DNA from: Bdellovibrionales bacterium
GTDB lineage: Bacteria; Bdellovibrionota; Bdellovibrionia; Bdellovibrionales; JAMPXM01
NCBI GenBank assembly: GCA_005792225.1
Contig: SXSP01000471.1
Span: 1 to 10,477, forward strand
Length of the DNA: 10,477 bases
Direction: 5' to 3'
Below, in pieces: positions 1-5,988 of the stretch. The notes below the pieces were generated by a model that made no database searches, was not told the DNA's origin, and saw only the letters and a program-made list of their open reading frames with translations. A program made the position numbers and the translations under genes. Numbering within the stretch: position 1 is the stretch's first letter; every line of letters starts with the position of its first letter.

Positions 1-88
1 CGATGATCCCAATGCGGCGAGCCTCGCAAAGATCGATGCTTCACTCCAAAACATCATCAAAGCGGTCGTGCAACTCTCGTCGCTTTAA
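1..88 (+). CDS. C-terminal end of a plus-strand protein (partial)
   Basis: The frame beginning at base 2 is open from the window edge to a TAA at 86-88. It gives 28 residues ending in IIKAVVQLSSL, an amphipathic helix-like tail. The other two plus frames give either an immediate stop or an arginine/serine-rich translation typical of a wrong frame. The gene begins outside the window, so its product cannot be named. Its stop codon overlaps the stop of the minus-strand STAS-like gene in the four bases TTAA (85-88), so the two genes converge with no spacer. No terminator hairpin is visible at the junction. Confidence 0.6.
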   Translation, partial: DDPNAASLAKIDASLQNIIKAVVQLSSL

Positions 89-552
89 TCCACGGTCAAA
101 AAATCGAAGTAATGAGCCTCCGCGCCATCGAACTCGGTGAGTTGACCGCAGCTGGGGCAGGTGAGAGGGGCGAGCTTGAAATTCGTTGCGCGGAGATCAT
201 CGACAGCGGCGAATTTCTCCGTTTCCGTGTTGCAGTTTTCGCAGAAAAAGGGGAGCGCGATGGACTGCACTTCATCTTTTTCCACCATGCCAGAAACGAA
301 GTTGCAAAGGTTAACGACGGAAACCCCGACTTCGAAGAACTTGAGCTTCACGCCCTTTTTTCGAAGATCGCGGAAGAACAAAATCCATTTCGTGATGCCC
401 ATCGAGTTGATGCGAACGATCGCCTTACAGTTGACGTGAAGCTCTTTAACATCATTCTCGATTTTGGCGGTGAAATCTGAACTCTCGGAGATCGCCCCGA
501 TAATTTTCATCTGGTAGATACCGGGCGTTTGGGTGCGATCAAGATTCAGCAT
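85..552 (-). CDS. STAS-like protein with C-terminal zinc ribbon
   Basis: This is a 155-residue soluble protein with no signal peptide. Residues ~10-95 have the alternating strand/helix pattern of a STAS (SpoIIAA-like anti-anti-sigma) domain. Its centre, around 46-58, reads VRINSMGITKW, so S50 sits where the phosphorylated serine of SpoIIAA-type proteins lies. The NS-x-GI-x-x-W form is, to my knowledge, a variant seen in deltaproteobacteria-type genomes. Residues 104-135 carry C104-x2-C107 and C132-x2-C135, a four-cysteine zinc ribbon, which is unusual for STAS proteins. It lies 73 nt downstream of an HATPase gene on the same strand, which fits a kinase/anti-sigma plus STAS partner-switching pair. 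That role is inferred. The ATG at 552 is the earliest possible start, because an in-frame TAG lies four codons upstream, but its Shine-Dalgarno is weak. Confidence 0.75.
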   Translation of the reverse strand: MLNLDRTQTPGIYQMKIIGAISESSDFTAKIENDVKELHVNCKAIVRINSMGITKWILFFRDLRKKGVKLKFFEVGVSVVNLCNFVSGMVEKDEVQSIALPFFCENCNTETEKFAAVDDLRATNFKLAPLTCPSCGQLTEFDGAEAHYFDFLTVD

Positions 553-625
553 GTTATGAGTCTATGCCCCGCACGCGAAATCAGGAAGCTAGTTTTAACT
601 CTACTCTGGACTTTGGGCCGGAGGT

Positions 626-1546
626 CTAGAGGACCGACACGAATTGGAAGTTCTCATCTGATGGAACCAGAAAGAAAACCGCTGCATCCGTGCGCACGCC
701 TTTTTCGGTGATGTAGAGGAGGCTTGCGCCCGAACGGAAGATGGTCGCGAGACCCAATCCTGGGCGAGCCTGACCGTCGATGATGTCCTCCGACGTTTGG
801 TCGAAGGCTTTCGAAATGTGACGAAGCGTTCGATCCGTCTCCAGGCTTCCGTAAAAGTCCGTGACTCTCAATTGGAAGACGGGAAGTTCCTGAGAAAACT
901 CGAGCGAGACGCTGTCCTTACCCGACAGGTCAAACTCCGCATCCGATGGAACCGCGTACTTCGGTTTCCCGTCCTCATGAACGGGCGCATCGAAAATGGC
1001 GTTCATAATCAGTTCATCGGCGGCACTCGCGATCTTCGTGCAGAGTTGTTTTTTGTAGCCGTAACCCACGAGATGAAAATGGAGGCCCGAGGCGGCCCAA
1101 TTCTTTTGCAGCGAGCTGCTTAAGCGGAACGTCTGATGAGCGGGATTGCCTTTTTGGGTGTCGAGCACCGCCGAGCGCTCGGCGCGTGCCCGAACCACGC
1201 GGGAATAAAGTTGTGCGGCCGTTTCGACGCTCACCCAGCCTCGCGTGAGAAAATTCGTGACTTTGGAGGTCTCCGCGAGCGCTAAAGCCAAGTCGCGCGA
1301 TGACGGATAGATGTAGTGCACTCGAGCGGAATGAGCTGGTGTCAGTTTTTCTTCGAAACGGACGCGGTCCAAAATCGTGCCCGGAGCTTCTACGAGGACG
1401 ATCGCGTCTCCGGGGTGATCGAGAACGGCCTCGACTTCATCGAGTGAGCGGAGCTGCCTGGCTTGAACCCCGAGGTGATTCGCCAGTGCCTCAGCGAACT
1501 TCGTATCGGATTCTTGCGTAGAGGTGAAATAAACGATGTTCGGCAT
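626..1546 (-). CDS. Pseudo-receiver/HATPase protein, probable serine-kinase-type anti-sigma or STAS partner
   Basis: This is a 306-residue soluble protein. Residues 1-~110 look like a receiver-type Rossmann fold (strands NIVYFTS, DAIVLVEAP, RVHYIYP), but at the end of the third strand, where a phosphoacceptor aspartate is expected, there is E53 in VLVEAPG. I therefore read it as a non-phosphorylated pseudo-receiver. Residues ~140-300 form a GHKL/HATPase_c domain. The N-box is at ~173-184 (AADELIMNA, with E178 and N182), a G1-like DFYG is at 230-233, and a glycine-rich GLGLATIF is at 263-270. No HisKA dimerisation helix or phosphorylatable histidine block is evident, so an SpoIIAB/RsbW-like role is more likely than a classical histidine kinase. 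The ATG at 1546 is preceded by GGGAGAG. The STAS-like gene follows on the same strand and is probably co-transcribed. The partner relationship is inference. Confidence 0.78.
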   Translation of the reverse strand: MPNIVYFTSTQESDTKFAEALANHLGVQARQLRSLDEVEAVLDHPGDAIVLVEAPGTILDRVRFEEKLTPAHSARVHYIYPSSRDLALALAETSKVTNFLTRGWVSVETAAQLYSRVVRARAERSAVLDTQKGNPAHQTFRLSSSLQKNWAASGLHFHLVGYGYKKQLCTKIASAADELIMNAIFDAPVHEDGKPKYAVPSDAEFDLSGKDSVSLEFSQELPVFQLRVTDFYGSLETDRTLRHISKAFDQTSEDIIDGQARPGLGLATIFRSGASLLYITEKGVRTDAAVFFLVPSDENFQFVSVL

Positions 1547-1560
1547 AACTCTCCCGTACC

Positions 1561-1577
1561 CGATCGATTATCGATCG
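1561..1577. promoter_or_regulatory. Perfect 17-bp palindrome, candidate operator
   Basis: CGATCGAT-T-ATCGATCG is a perfect inverted repeat with 8-bp arms around one central base. It lies 15-31 bp upstream of the HATPase start codon and covers the proposed -10 box. That position is classical for a repressor operator. The hexamer CGATCG is frequent throughout the window, so part of the palindrome may be background. Confidence 0.45.
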
Positions 1578-1595
1578 AAGAGGGAGCTTTGAGAA
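1567..1595 (-). promoter_or_regulatory. Candidate sigma70-type promoter of the HATPase-STAS operon
   Basis: Reading the minus strand, a -35-like TTCTCA (1595-1590) and a -10-like GATAAT (1572-1567) are separated by 17 bp. A start site near 1560 would leave a short leader with the GGGAGAG ribosome-binding site at the end. It lies directly downstream of the terminator that closes the previous minus-strand gene, as expected for an independent transcription unit. The match is moderate at -35 and good at -10. Confidence 0.45.
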
Positions 1596-1597
1596 AC

Positions 1598-1630
1598 CAA
1601 ATGAAAAAGCCTGGCCGATGGGCCAGGCTT
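1598..1630 (-). terminator. Intrinsic terminator after the His-rich secreted protein gene
   Basis: A perfect 10-bp stem (AAGCCTGGCC at 1607-1616 pairing with GGCCAGGCTT at 1621-1630) encloses a 4-nt loop. Read on the minus strand it is followed by TTTCATTTGG, so the T-rich side faces the minus-strand direction. It lies 31 nt after the stop codon at 1662, which makes it the terminator of that gene. It also insulates the HATPase-STAS operon. Confidence 0.9.
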
Positions 1631-1661
1631 GCGTTTCGTATACAATGTTTGTTTACGATGA

Positions 1662-2327
1662 TCAGAACTCGTCGACGCGGCGGACGATGTTCGAAATCGC
1701 CTGGCGCTTATTTGCGAGGCTGCAGAACCGTTCCGTCTCCGACGTCGGCTGCTGCGAGCAACGTTTGCCGACTTGGCGTGTGATTGTTGTCACGTCGTCG
1801 ATCTGGATCGAGGCCAGGGGAGAAAACGGAACTTTAACGATGTACTGTTCGTTTCCGAGCGCAATCGGAGCGGCCGTGTAGAACACGAGACGCTGGGGAA
1901 CTCGAAGGTCGCAGTCTTCATCAGACGTCGTGATCACGGCCGAGCGGGGATTCACGATGCGCGTTTCGATTTCAACGAGGTCGATGGTTGTAGAGCCATC
2001 CGGCAGCTGAATGTTTGTCGTGTCGATCTGGAGGCCTTGACCGAATGCCGTCAGATTCTGAAGGTTGATGACCGTCGGAGCCGTGGTGATTTCGATAACC
2101 TGGCCATCATTTGTTTTCAGGCGGAAGTCTTGGATCGTCACGTTCGTCGCCGTGATGGAAGCGTAGAGAGCATGATAGTCGGCGGGGCCCGCCGAAGTGC
2201 GGCTCACCACCTCAGTACGACAGGAGCTCCCATGATGGTGCTTCTTTCCGTGTGCATGTCCCTCACTCGCTACGAAGCTCATTGCGAGTGCGGCCAAAAA
2301 TCCGATTTTTCCAAACGTCGCGTTCAT
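1662..2327 (-). CDS. Secreted protein with His-rich N-terminus, function unknown
   Basis: I do not recognise the family. The start chosen is the ATG at 2327 rather than a longer upstream frame, because AAGGAG lies 9 nt before it and a signal peptide begins there (MNATFGKIGF, hydrophobic core to ~20, likely cleavage after GHA25). The mature 196-residue protein opens with a His/Lys-rich stretch (H26, H30-H32 just before C36), a possible metal-binding tail. It continues as a β-rich domain of alternating Ile/Val/Thr strands (~50-175), weakly reminiscent of DUF4382-type β-sandwich proteins, although I cannot confirm that. Cysteines lie at 36, 139, 190 and 202, so two disulfides are possible. The last ~35 residues are basic. 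It is a single-gene unit with a strong terminator downstream and 229 bp upstream that separates it from the OPT gene. Confidence 0.75.
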   Translation of the reverse strand: MNATFGKIGFLAALAMSFVASEGHAHGKKHHHGSSCRTEVVSRTSAGPADYHALYASITATNVTIQDFRLKTNDGQVIEITTAPTVINLQNLTAFGQGLQIDTTNIQLPDGSTTIDLVEIETRIVNPRSAVITTSDEDCDLRVPQRLVFYTAAPIALGNEQYIVKVPFSPLASIQIDDVTTITRQVGKRCSQQPTSETERFCSLANKRQAISNIVRRVDEF

Positions 2328-2556
2328 CGTCCTTGTCTCCTTCAAATCATTCAATTTGCCGGAAGACATTGCGAACGGCGGGCCGCGCCTAACCTTGCGA
2401 AAGGAGTAGGGCGCGCCAAGACAGTGCCCAACTTTGCTCGGCATTTGGCCGAGCACCTGTTTAGAACCTAGTCAATTTGGGAGACTTTCCTGACAGGCCC
2501 GCAAAGTGCTGAATTCGTGAAACTTCACGGGCAAACTAAATAAAAAATGTTTCTAA
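2328..2556. other. Intergenic region between the His-rich gene and the OPT gene
   Basis: No credible gene is seen here. The region must hold the promoter of the His-rich gene, but no convincing -35/-10 pair was found. It contains a strong orphan hairpin (2435-2455), a small inverted repeat CGTGAA-AC-TTCACG (2516-2529), and just after the OPT stop a T-rich minus-strand stretch (about 2553-2537). No stable hairpin lies directly in front of that stretch, so it is not called as a terminator. Confidence 0.5.
2435..2455. repeat. Orphan inverted repeat / hairpin
   Basis: TGCTCGGC (2435-2442) and GCCGAGCA (2448-2455) form a perfect 8-bp stem with a 5-nt loop, ATTTG. No T-run follows on either strand, so it is not a normal intrinsic terminator. 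It lies about 108 bp upstream of the His-rich gene start and 102 bp after the OPT stop. It could be a binding site or an mRNA 3'-end stabiliser for the OPT transcript. Confidence 0.5.
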
Positions 2557-4392
2557 TCAGTGGCCTCCGCCACCCAGTAAGCCGGTCGCGCTCAAAAGTG
2601 CGACGACAATCCCCATCAGCGACTCTCCCGCGATTACGCCCGAGCTCACGGGAACCACGTATTTCTCGGCGATTGCCGGCATTTTCTTCTCGAGAGCGAG
2701 CGCGATGACCGCGCCGAGGAACATCGCAAGCGAGTTAAAGAACGGAATGACCATGGAAAGTCCGAGTCCCGTGGCCGATGGAATAAACGATTTCGCCTTA
2801 GGGAAAAACCGCTCCATGAGCGGAAGGATGATCCCGATGAGACCGCCAATCAGCATCCCGGATTGCGCGGTCGGGTGGAGGGCATGAACGCCAGCGGCCA
2901 AAAGTTTCGCGACCGCGGCCCAAACTTGTGCGGCCGGTGCGGGCCATTGATCGGTGCCGAGGGCGGCTGCATCGGGAACAATGATATAGAAGGCTGGGAC
3001 GACAACGAGAGTGCCGGCAAAGATACCCAAAAACTGCGCGATGAACTGTTTGCGAGCATTGGCTCCCAGAAGATAGCCGCTCTTAAGATCCGTCAAGAGA
3101 TCCGCGGCCGAGCCCGCAGCACCTGCCGTTACACTCGCGGTCATGAGGTTCGTCACGATGTTCGACGGTGCGAGCGCACCGAACGTCAGCTGCGTGATTT
3201 TTCCCATCGCGCCCACGGGTGTAACATCCGTTTCGCCCGTCGCCCGGCACGCGACGATGCTTAGGAAGAACGACAAGACAACCGCAATGACGCCCATGAG
3301 GAGCGAAGTCCCGAACGAAATGTACAAGACCGTGATGCAACCGAGACCCGAAAGCAGGGTTCCGGTTAAGAACCAGCTCGTCGGAACTTCGATGCGGGCC
3401 ATGGGGTCGTGAGCGGCGTCGCGCTTGTTCCCGAACAGCGATCCCAAGCCACTGAACGCGCGCAGGATGCTCTTCCATTGAAACGCAAACTGCAAAAGAC
3501 CCGACGTCACCATGATGGACGCCCCCGCCCAGGTGCTCCAGCTCACGATCGAACGATAGCCGACGTTGGCGGCGTCGATGGCACCCAGCTCAACCATCTT
3601 CGGAGCTAAATAAGCGTAGTTGAATGTGGCGCCCAGGAGAAGTGACCAAGCAATCTTCCAGCCCATGATGGCGCCTGCGGCGATCAGAATCGCGCTCATT
3701 TCGAAAGAGATCGTCCACTTGGCGAGCGGAACACCGTTGATCGCACCGGGAAACGGGATCATACCGGGGATGGAAAACGGTTTGCCCGCATCGCGAAACC
3801 ACGCGATCGCCGCTCCGAAGACACCCGACAGGCCCAGCGCTCGCGCCTTTTGCATCGCCTCAACACCCTCGGAGTGAAGACTGCGCAAAGTTTCGGCTGC
3901 GGCCGTTCCCGTGGGGAATCGCAATTGCTCATGGTTAATCATCTGTCGCTTCATCGGAATCGCGAGAAAAACGCCGAGGGCGGCAAGGAAGAAAGTCCAC
4001 CACGCGAGGACCGGCCAAGGAATGTGTTGGCCGGTGACGATCAAATAGGCCGCGATCGCAGACACCATGGTTCCGCCGGTCGAGTACCCGGCCGAGGAGG
4101 CCGTCGACTGCATGCAGTTGTTTTCGAGAATCGACATCTCCGTGCGGAAGAGTCGCGGGAAGACCGTCATGAGCGACTTGTAAATCGCGAAAGACAAGAT
4201 GCAAGACGTGATCGCGACGCCGAGGCCCCAACCGGTCTTGAGACCGACGTAAAGATTCGAGAGAGCCATGAAGCCGCCAAGAAACGAACCCATCAAGATG
4301 GCCCGGAGCGTGAGTTGAGGCATCGAATCGCCTTGATAGACGTTTTTCAACCATTCAATCTCGGGATCTTGGTTTTGCGTTGCGGTCGACAT
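2557..4392 (-). CDS. OPT-family (oligopeptide / metal-chelate) transporter
   Basis: This is a 611-residue polytopic inner-membrane protein of about the usual length for bacterial OPT/YSL transporters. Family hallmarks are visible: the N-terminal LTLRAILMGSFLGG segment and SNLYVGLKTGWG, the ENNCMQSTASSAG motif at 90-102, and in the second half GETDVTPVGAMGKITQL followed by NLMTASVTAGAAGSAADLL and the DLKSGYLLGA motif. More than a dozen hydrophobic segments follow one another. The family moves small peptides or metal-chelate complexes with protons. The substrate here cannot be read from the sequence, though peptide uptake would suit a proteolytic or predatory lifestyle. The start ATG (4392) has GAGGGGG 4 nt upstream, and that Shine-Dalgarno is part of an inverted repeat. 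The DUF4142 gene lies 93 nt upstream on the same strand and may share its transcript. Confidence 0.93.
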   Translation of the reverse strand: MSTATQNQDPEIEWLKNVYQGDSMPQLTLRAILMGSFLGGFMALSNLYVGLKTGWGLGVAITSCILSFAIYKSLMTVFPRLFRTEMSILENNCMQSTASSAGYSTGGTMVSAIAAYLIVTGQHIPWPVLAWWTFFLAALGVFLAIPMKRQMINHEQLRFPTGTAAAETLRSLHSEGVEAMQKARALGLSGVFGAAIAWFRDAGKPFSIPGMIPFPGAINGVPLAKWTISFEMSAILIAAGAIMGWKIAWSLLLGATFNYAYLAPKMVELGAIDAANVGYRSIVSWSTWAGASIMVTSGLLQFAFQWKSILRAFSGLGSLFGNKRDAAHDPMARIEVPTSWFLTGTLLSGLGCITVLYISFGTSLLMGVIAVVLSFFLSIVACRATGETDVTPVGAMGKITQLTFGALAPSNIVTNLMTASVTAGAAGSAADLLTDLKSGYLLGANARKQFIAQFLGIFAGTLVVVPAFYIIVPDAAALGTDQWPAPAAQVWAAVAKLLAAGVHALHPTAQSGMLIGGLIGIILPLMERFFPKAKSFIPSATGLGLSMVIPFFNSLAMFLGAVIALALEKKMPAIAEKYVVPVSSGVIAGESLMGIVVALLSATGLLGGGGH

Positions 4393-4397
4393 GGAAC

Positions 4398-4436
4398 CCC
4401 CTCGGTAAAAAGCGAGCCAAATTTCTACCGAAGGGG
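4398..4436 (-). promoter_or_regulatory. Leader hairpin that would sequester the OPT ribosome-binding site
   Basis: In the minus-strand RNA, CCCC-U-UCGGUA (4436-4426) can pair with UACCGA-GGGG (4407-4398). That is 10 base pairs with one bulged base and an 18-nt loop. The 3' arm contains the Shine-Dalgarno GAGGGG of the OPT gene, four to five nt before the ATG. There is no T-run after the hairpin, so it does not look like a terminator. Translational control of the transporter is an inference. Confidence 0.5.
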
Positions 4437-4485
4437 CGAGAGTAAGAATACTATTTACCCGCGTCCAGCGCGAGGCGTCAGTGGG

Positions 4486-5016
4486 TTATTTGGTCATCTT
4501 GGCTTGCAGGTCTTTCGCATGAGTGAGGTGCGCTTCGATGTGACCTTTCGTTGTTTGTAGGAAGGTCTTGAACTCAGGGTTCTGCGCCGCCGGGATGAAT
4601 TTTTCGTTCAGATCATTCAGCAAAGACTGGTGCATGGCGACCTGGTTTTCGATGTAAGCCTTGTCGAACTCGGCGCCCTTCAGACTCTTCATCGTTTCGG
4701 CCTTCGTCGCCGTCGATTTCTTCAGCTCCTGCGTTTGGGCGAAATTCATGTCGGGAGTGACGCCGATTTTTTTGGTGAGTGCTTGAGCGTCCTTCTCGTT
4801 CTTTCCGTGGTCTTTGATCATCTGTGCCGCGAAGTCTTTGACCTCCTTGTTGGTCGCCTTGGACTGGGCCAACTTGGCGTCGGTGACTTCCGCTTGGCTT
4901 GCCGTCATGACGACCGAGGAGATCTGCGCGTCAGTTGGTTTCATGGCTGCCGAATCGGCGGCGCTGGCATTCAACGAAATGAAGACGGTCGAGAGTGCGA
5001 TCGTGATGAGTTTCAT
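4486..5016 (-). CDS. Secreted DUF4142 (ferritin-like helical) protein
   Basis: This is a 176-residue protein with a signal peptide (hydrophobic 3-14, likely cleavage after NASA at 19). The mature part is almost wholly helical and charged, as in DUF4142 (PF13628), whose members adopt a ferritin-like four-helix bundle and are exported. Family motifs are visible: V59-x2-FA-x2-MI-x-DH70, F117-x3-Y121-x4-V126-x2-H129, and the C-terminal H159-x3-H163 region. The biochemical role of DUF4142 is not established; members are often reported as stress-related. The start ATG at 5016 is fixed by AAGGAGG 4 nt upstream. An extended -10 promoter lies about 94 nt upstream. The OPT gene follows after 93 nt without a clear terminator between them. 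Confidence 0.9.
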   Translation of the reverse strand: MKLITIALSTVFISLNASAADSAAMKPTDAQISSVVMTASQAEVTDAKLAQSKATNKEVKDFAAQMIKDHGKNEKDAQALTKKIGVTPDMNFAQTQELKKSTATKAETMKSLKGAEFDKAYIENQVAMHQSLLNDLNEKFIPAAQNPEFKTFLQTTKGHIEAHLTHAKDLQAKMTK

Positions 5017-5030
5017 GGAGCCTCCTTCAA

Positions 5031-5050
5031 TGGGTGTCTTTGGGTGTCCT
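5031..5050. repeat. Tandem 10-bp direct repeat in the DUF4142 leader
   Basis: TGGGTGTCTT and TGGGTGTCCT stand head to tail, differing at one base, 15-34 bp upstream of the DUF4142 start codon. The period of one helical turn makes it a possible site for a dimeric regulator, but it lies downstream of the predicted start of transcription. A chance duplication is possible. Confidence 0.45.
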
Positions 5051-5109
5051 CTAGGGCGTTAAGTCTAGAAGTAGCACCGCCCCAGCGCGAGAAGAAGGCC
5101 GTGTGGAAG

Positions 5110-5118
5110 ATTATAACA
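5110..5118 (-). promoter_or_regulatory. Extended -10 promoter of the DUF4142 gene
   Basis: On the minus strand the sequence is TGTTATAAT, a perfect extended -10 (TGnTATAAT). It lies between the stop of the hydrolase gene (5134) and the DUF4142 start (5016). No good -35 exists at 16-18 bp; TAAACA at 15 bp is the closest. Extended -10 promoters often lack one. A start near 5103 gives an ~87-nt leader. Confidence 0.65.
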
Positions 5119-5133
5119 AAAAAGCGAATATGT

Positions 5134-5988
5134 TTACGAGCCGCTCGCGCACGCTTGATCGAGACGGTCATAAAACTTTTTGGCGAACTCTCCTTTGGCC
5201 GACCACATGAAGTCGGTATGCCTTCCTCCGGGAACGCGCCAGAACTCCTTGGGTTCGGAGGCGCGTTCAAAGAGTCTCTCACCCAGCGAGTAATCGATAA
5301 CGGGATCCTGATCGCCGTGGATGACGAGGAGGGGAATCGGGGGAAGTTTATCGAGGTGTCGTTCGGGAGCTTCCTTGTCACCGAGAAGGAGCCAACCGAG
5401 CGGTTGAAAGAGCCACGTGATCCAGCTTCTCGAGAGAACTTTTCTCCCCACCGCTTTGTACGACGAGAAGGTCGAATCGACGACCACGAACTGAATGGGC
5501 GCTTTCTCTTTCATGTCGATCGCGGATTTCAGAGCGATGATACCGCCTAAACTCTGGCCGAAGACGACGATTTTTCTCTTAGGATCGCGCTCGTGAAGCC
5601 ATTTGATGGCCGCGCGCCCGTCGGCGACGGTCCCGGCGGGGGTGGGTTTTCCCTCGGATCGGCCGTATCCCCGATAATCGAAGATGAAGTAATCATACCC
5701 TTGGCTCGGAGCCGAATAGAGGGTGAAGAAGTGGGTCGAGAGATTCTGCGCATTTCCGTGAAAGAATAGAATCGTGCAGTTAGAGGTCTCTTCGGGCTTC
5801 AGAAGTGATTTGAAATACCAACCGTGGAGGGACGTTCCGTCTTCCGATTGAAACTGAATGTCTTCAGGTTTGATCGGCATTTTCGCGCGATCCACGTGCT
5901 CGTGGAACGTTGGGAAATAGAGGACCGACGAGCAGCCACTCACCAGGATGGCGATGAGCAAGAATTTAAAAATAGTGCGCAAGACCAA
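5134..5988 (-). CDS. Alpha/beta-hydrolase lipoprotein (ABHD/BEM46-like)
   Basis: This is a 284-residue protein. Residues 1-19 are a lipoprotein signal peptide ending in the lipobox LVSGC, with C19 as the lipidated residue followed by SS. That places it in the periplasm, attached to a membrane, and the +2 serine favours the outer membrane by the E. coli rule. The rest is an α/β-hydrolase of the ABHD13/ABHD17/BEM46 type: oxyanion loop HGN (77-79), FDYRGYGRSEG (103-113), nucleophile elbow GQSLGG with S146, acid D228 in HGDQDPV, and catalytic H257 in GGRHTDF. The triad is complete, so an esterase, thioesterase or lipase activity is expected; the substrate is unknown. The start is TTG at 5988, fixed by AGGAGGTGA 3 nt before it. 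The gene begins 23 nt inside the end of the DUF4105 gene, so translation is probably coupled. Confidence 0.88.
   Translation of the reverse strand: MVLRTIFKFLLIAILVSGCSSVLYFPTFHEHVDRAKMPIKPEDIQFQSEDGTSLHGWYFKSLLKPEETSNCTILFFHGNAQNLSTHFFTLYSAPSQGYDYFIFDYRGYGRSEGKPTPAGTVADGRAAIKWLHERDPKRKIVVFGQSLGGIIALKSAIDMKEKAPIQFVVVDSTFSSYKAVGRKVLSRSWITWLFQPLGWLLLGDKEAPERHLDKLPPIPLLVIHGDQDPVIDYSLGERLFERASEPKEFWRVPGGRHTDFMWSAKGEFAKKFYDRLDQACASGS

Noticed and set aside
2328..2456. A 43-residue N-terminal extension of the His-rich protein
   Set aside because: It would bury the signal peptide, has no ribosome-binding site, and the internal ATG at 2327 has AAGGAG at good spacing.
1773..2471. A 232-codon plus-strand open frame opposite the His-rich gene
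   Set aside because: It has no start signal and arginine-rich composition. It crosses a non-coding spacer, and the minus-strand gene has a signal peptide, ribosome-binding site and terminator.
2537..2559. T-rich stretch after the OPT stop as a terminator
   Set aside because: The nearest stem (GTGGC/GCCAC) overlaps the last codons and is ~14 nt away from the T-run, too far for an intrinsic terminator.
3850..4560. A 236-codon plus-strand open frame opposite the OPT gene
   Set aside because: The translation is very Arg/His/Glu-rich and lacks hydrophobic core patterns. The OPT motifs on the minus strand are unambiguous.
5119..5160. A terminator after the hydrolase gene
   Set aside because: There is a T6 run, but the only stem before it (CGAG-CGG-CTCG) is four base pairs and ~13 nt distant. 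I would not call it.
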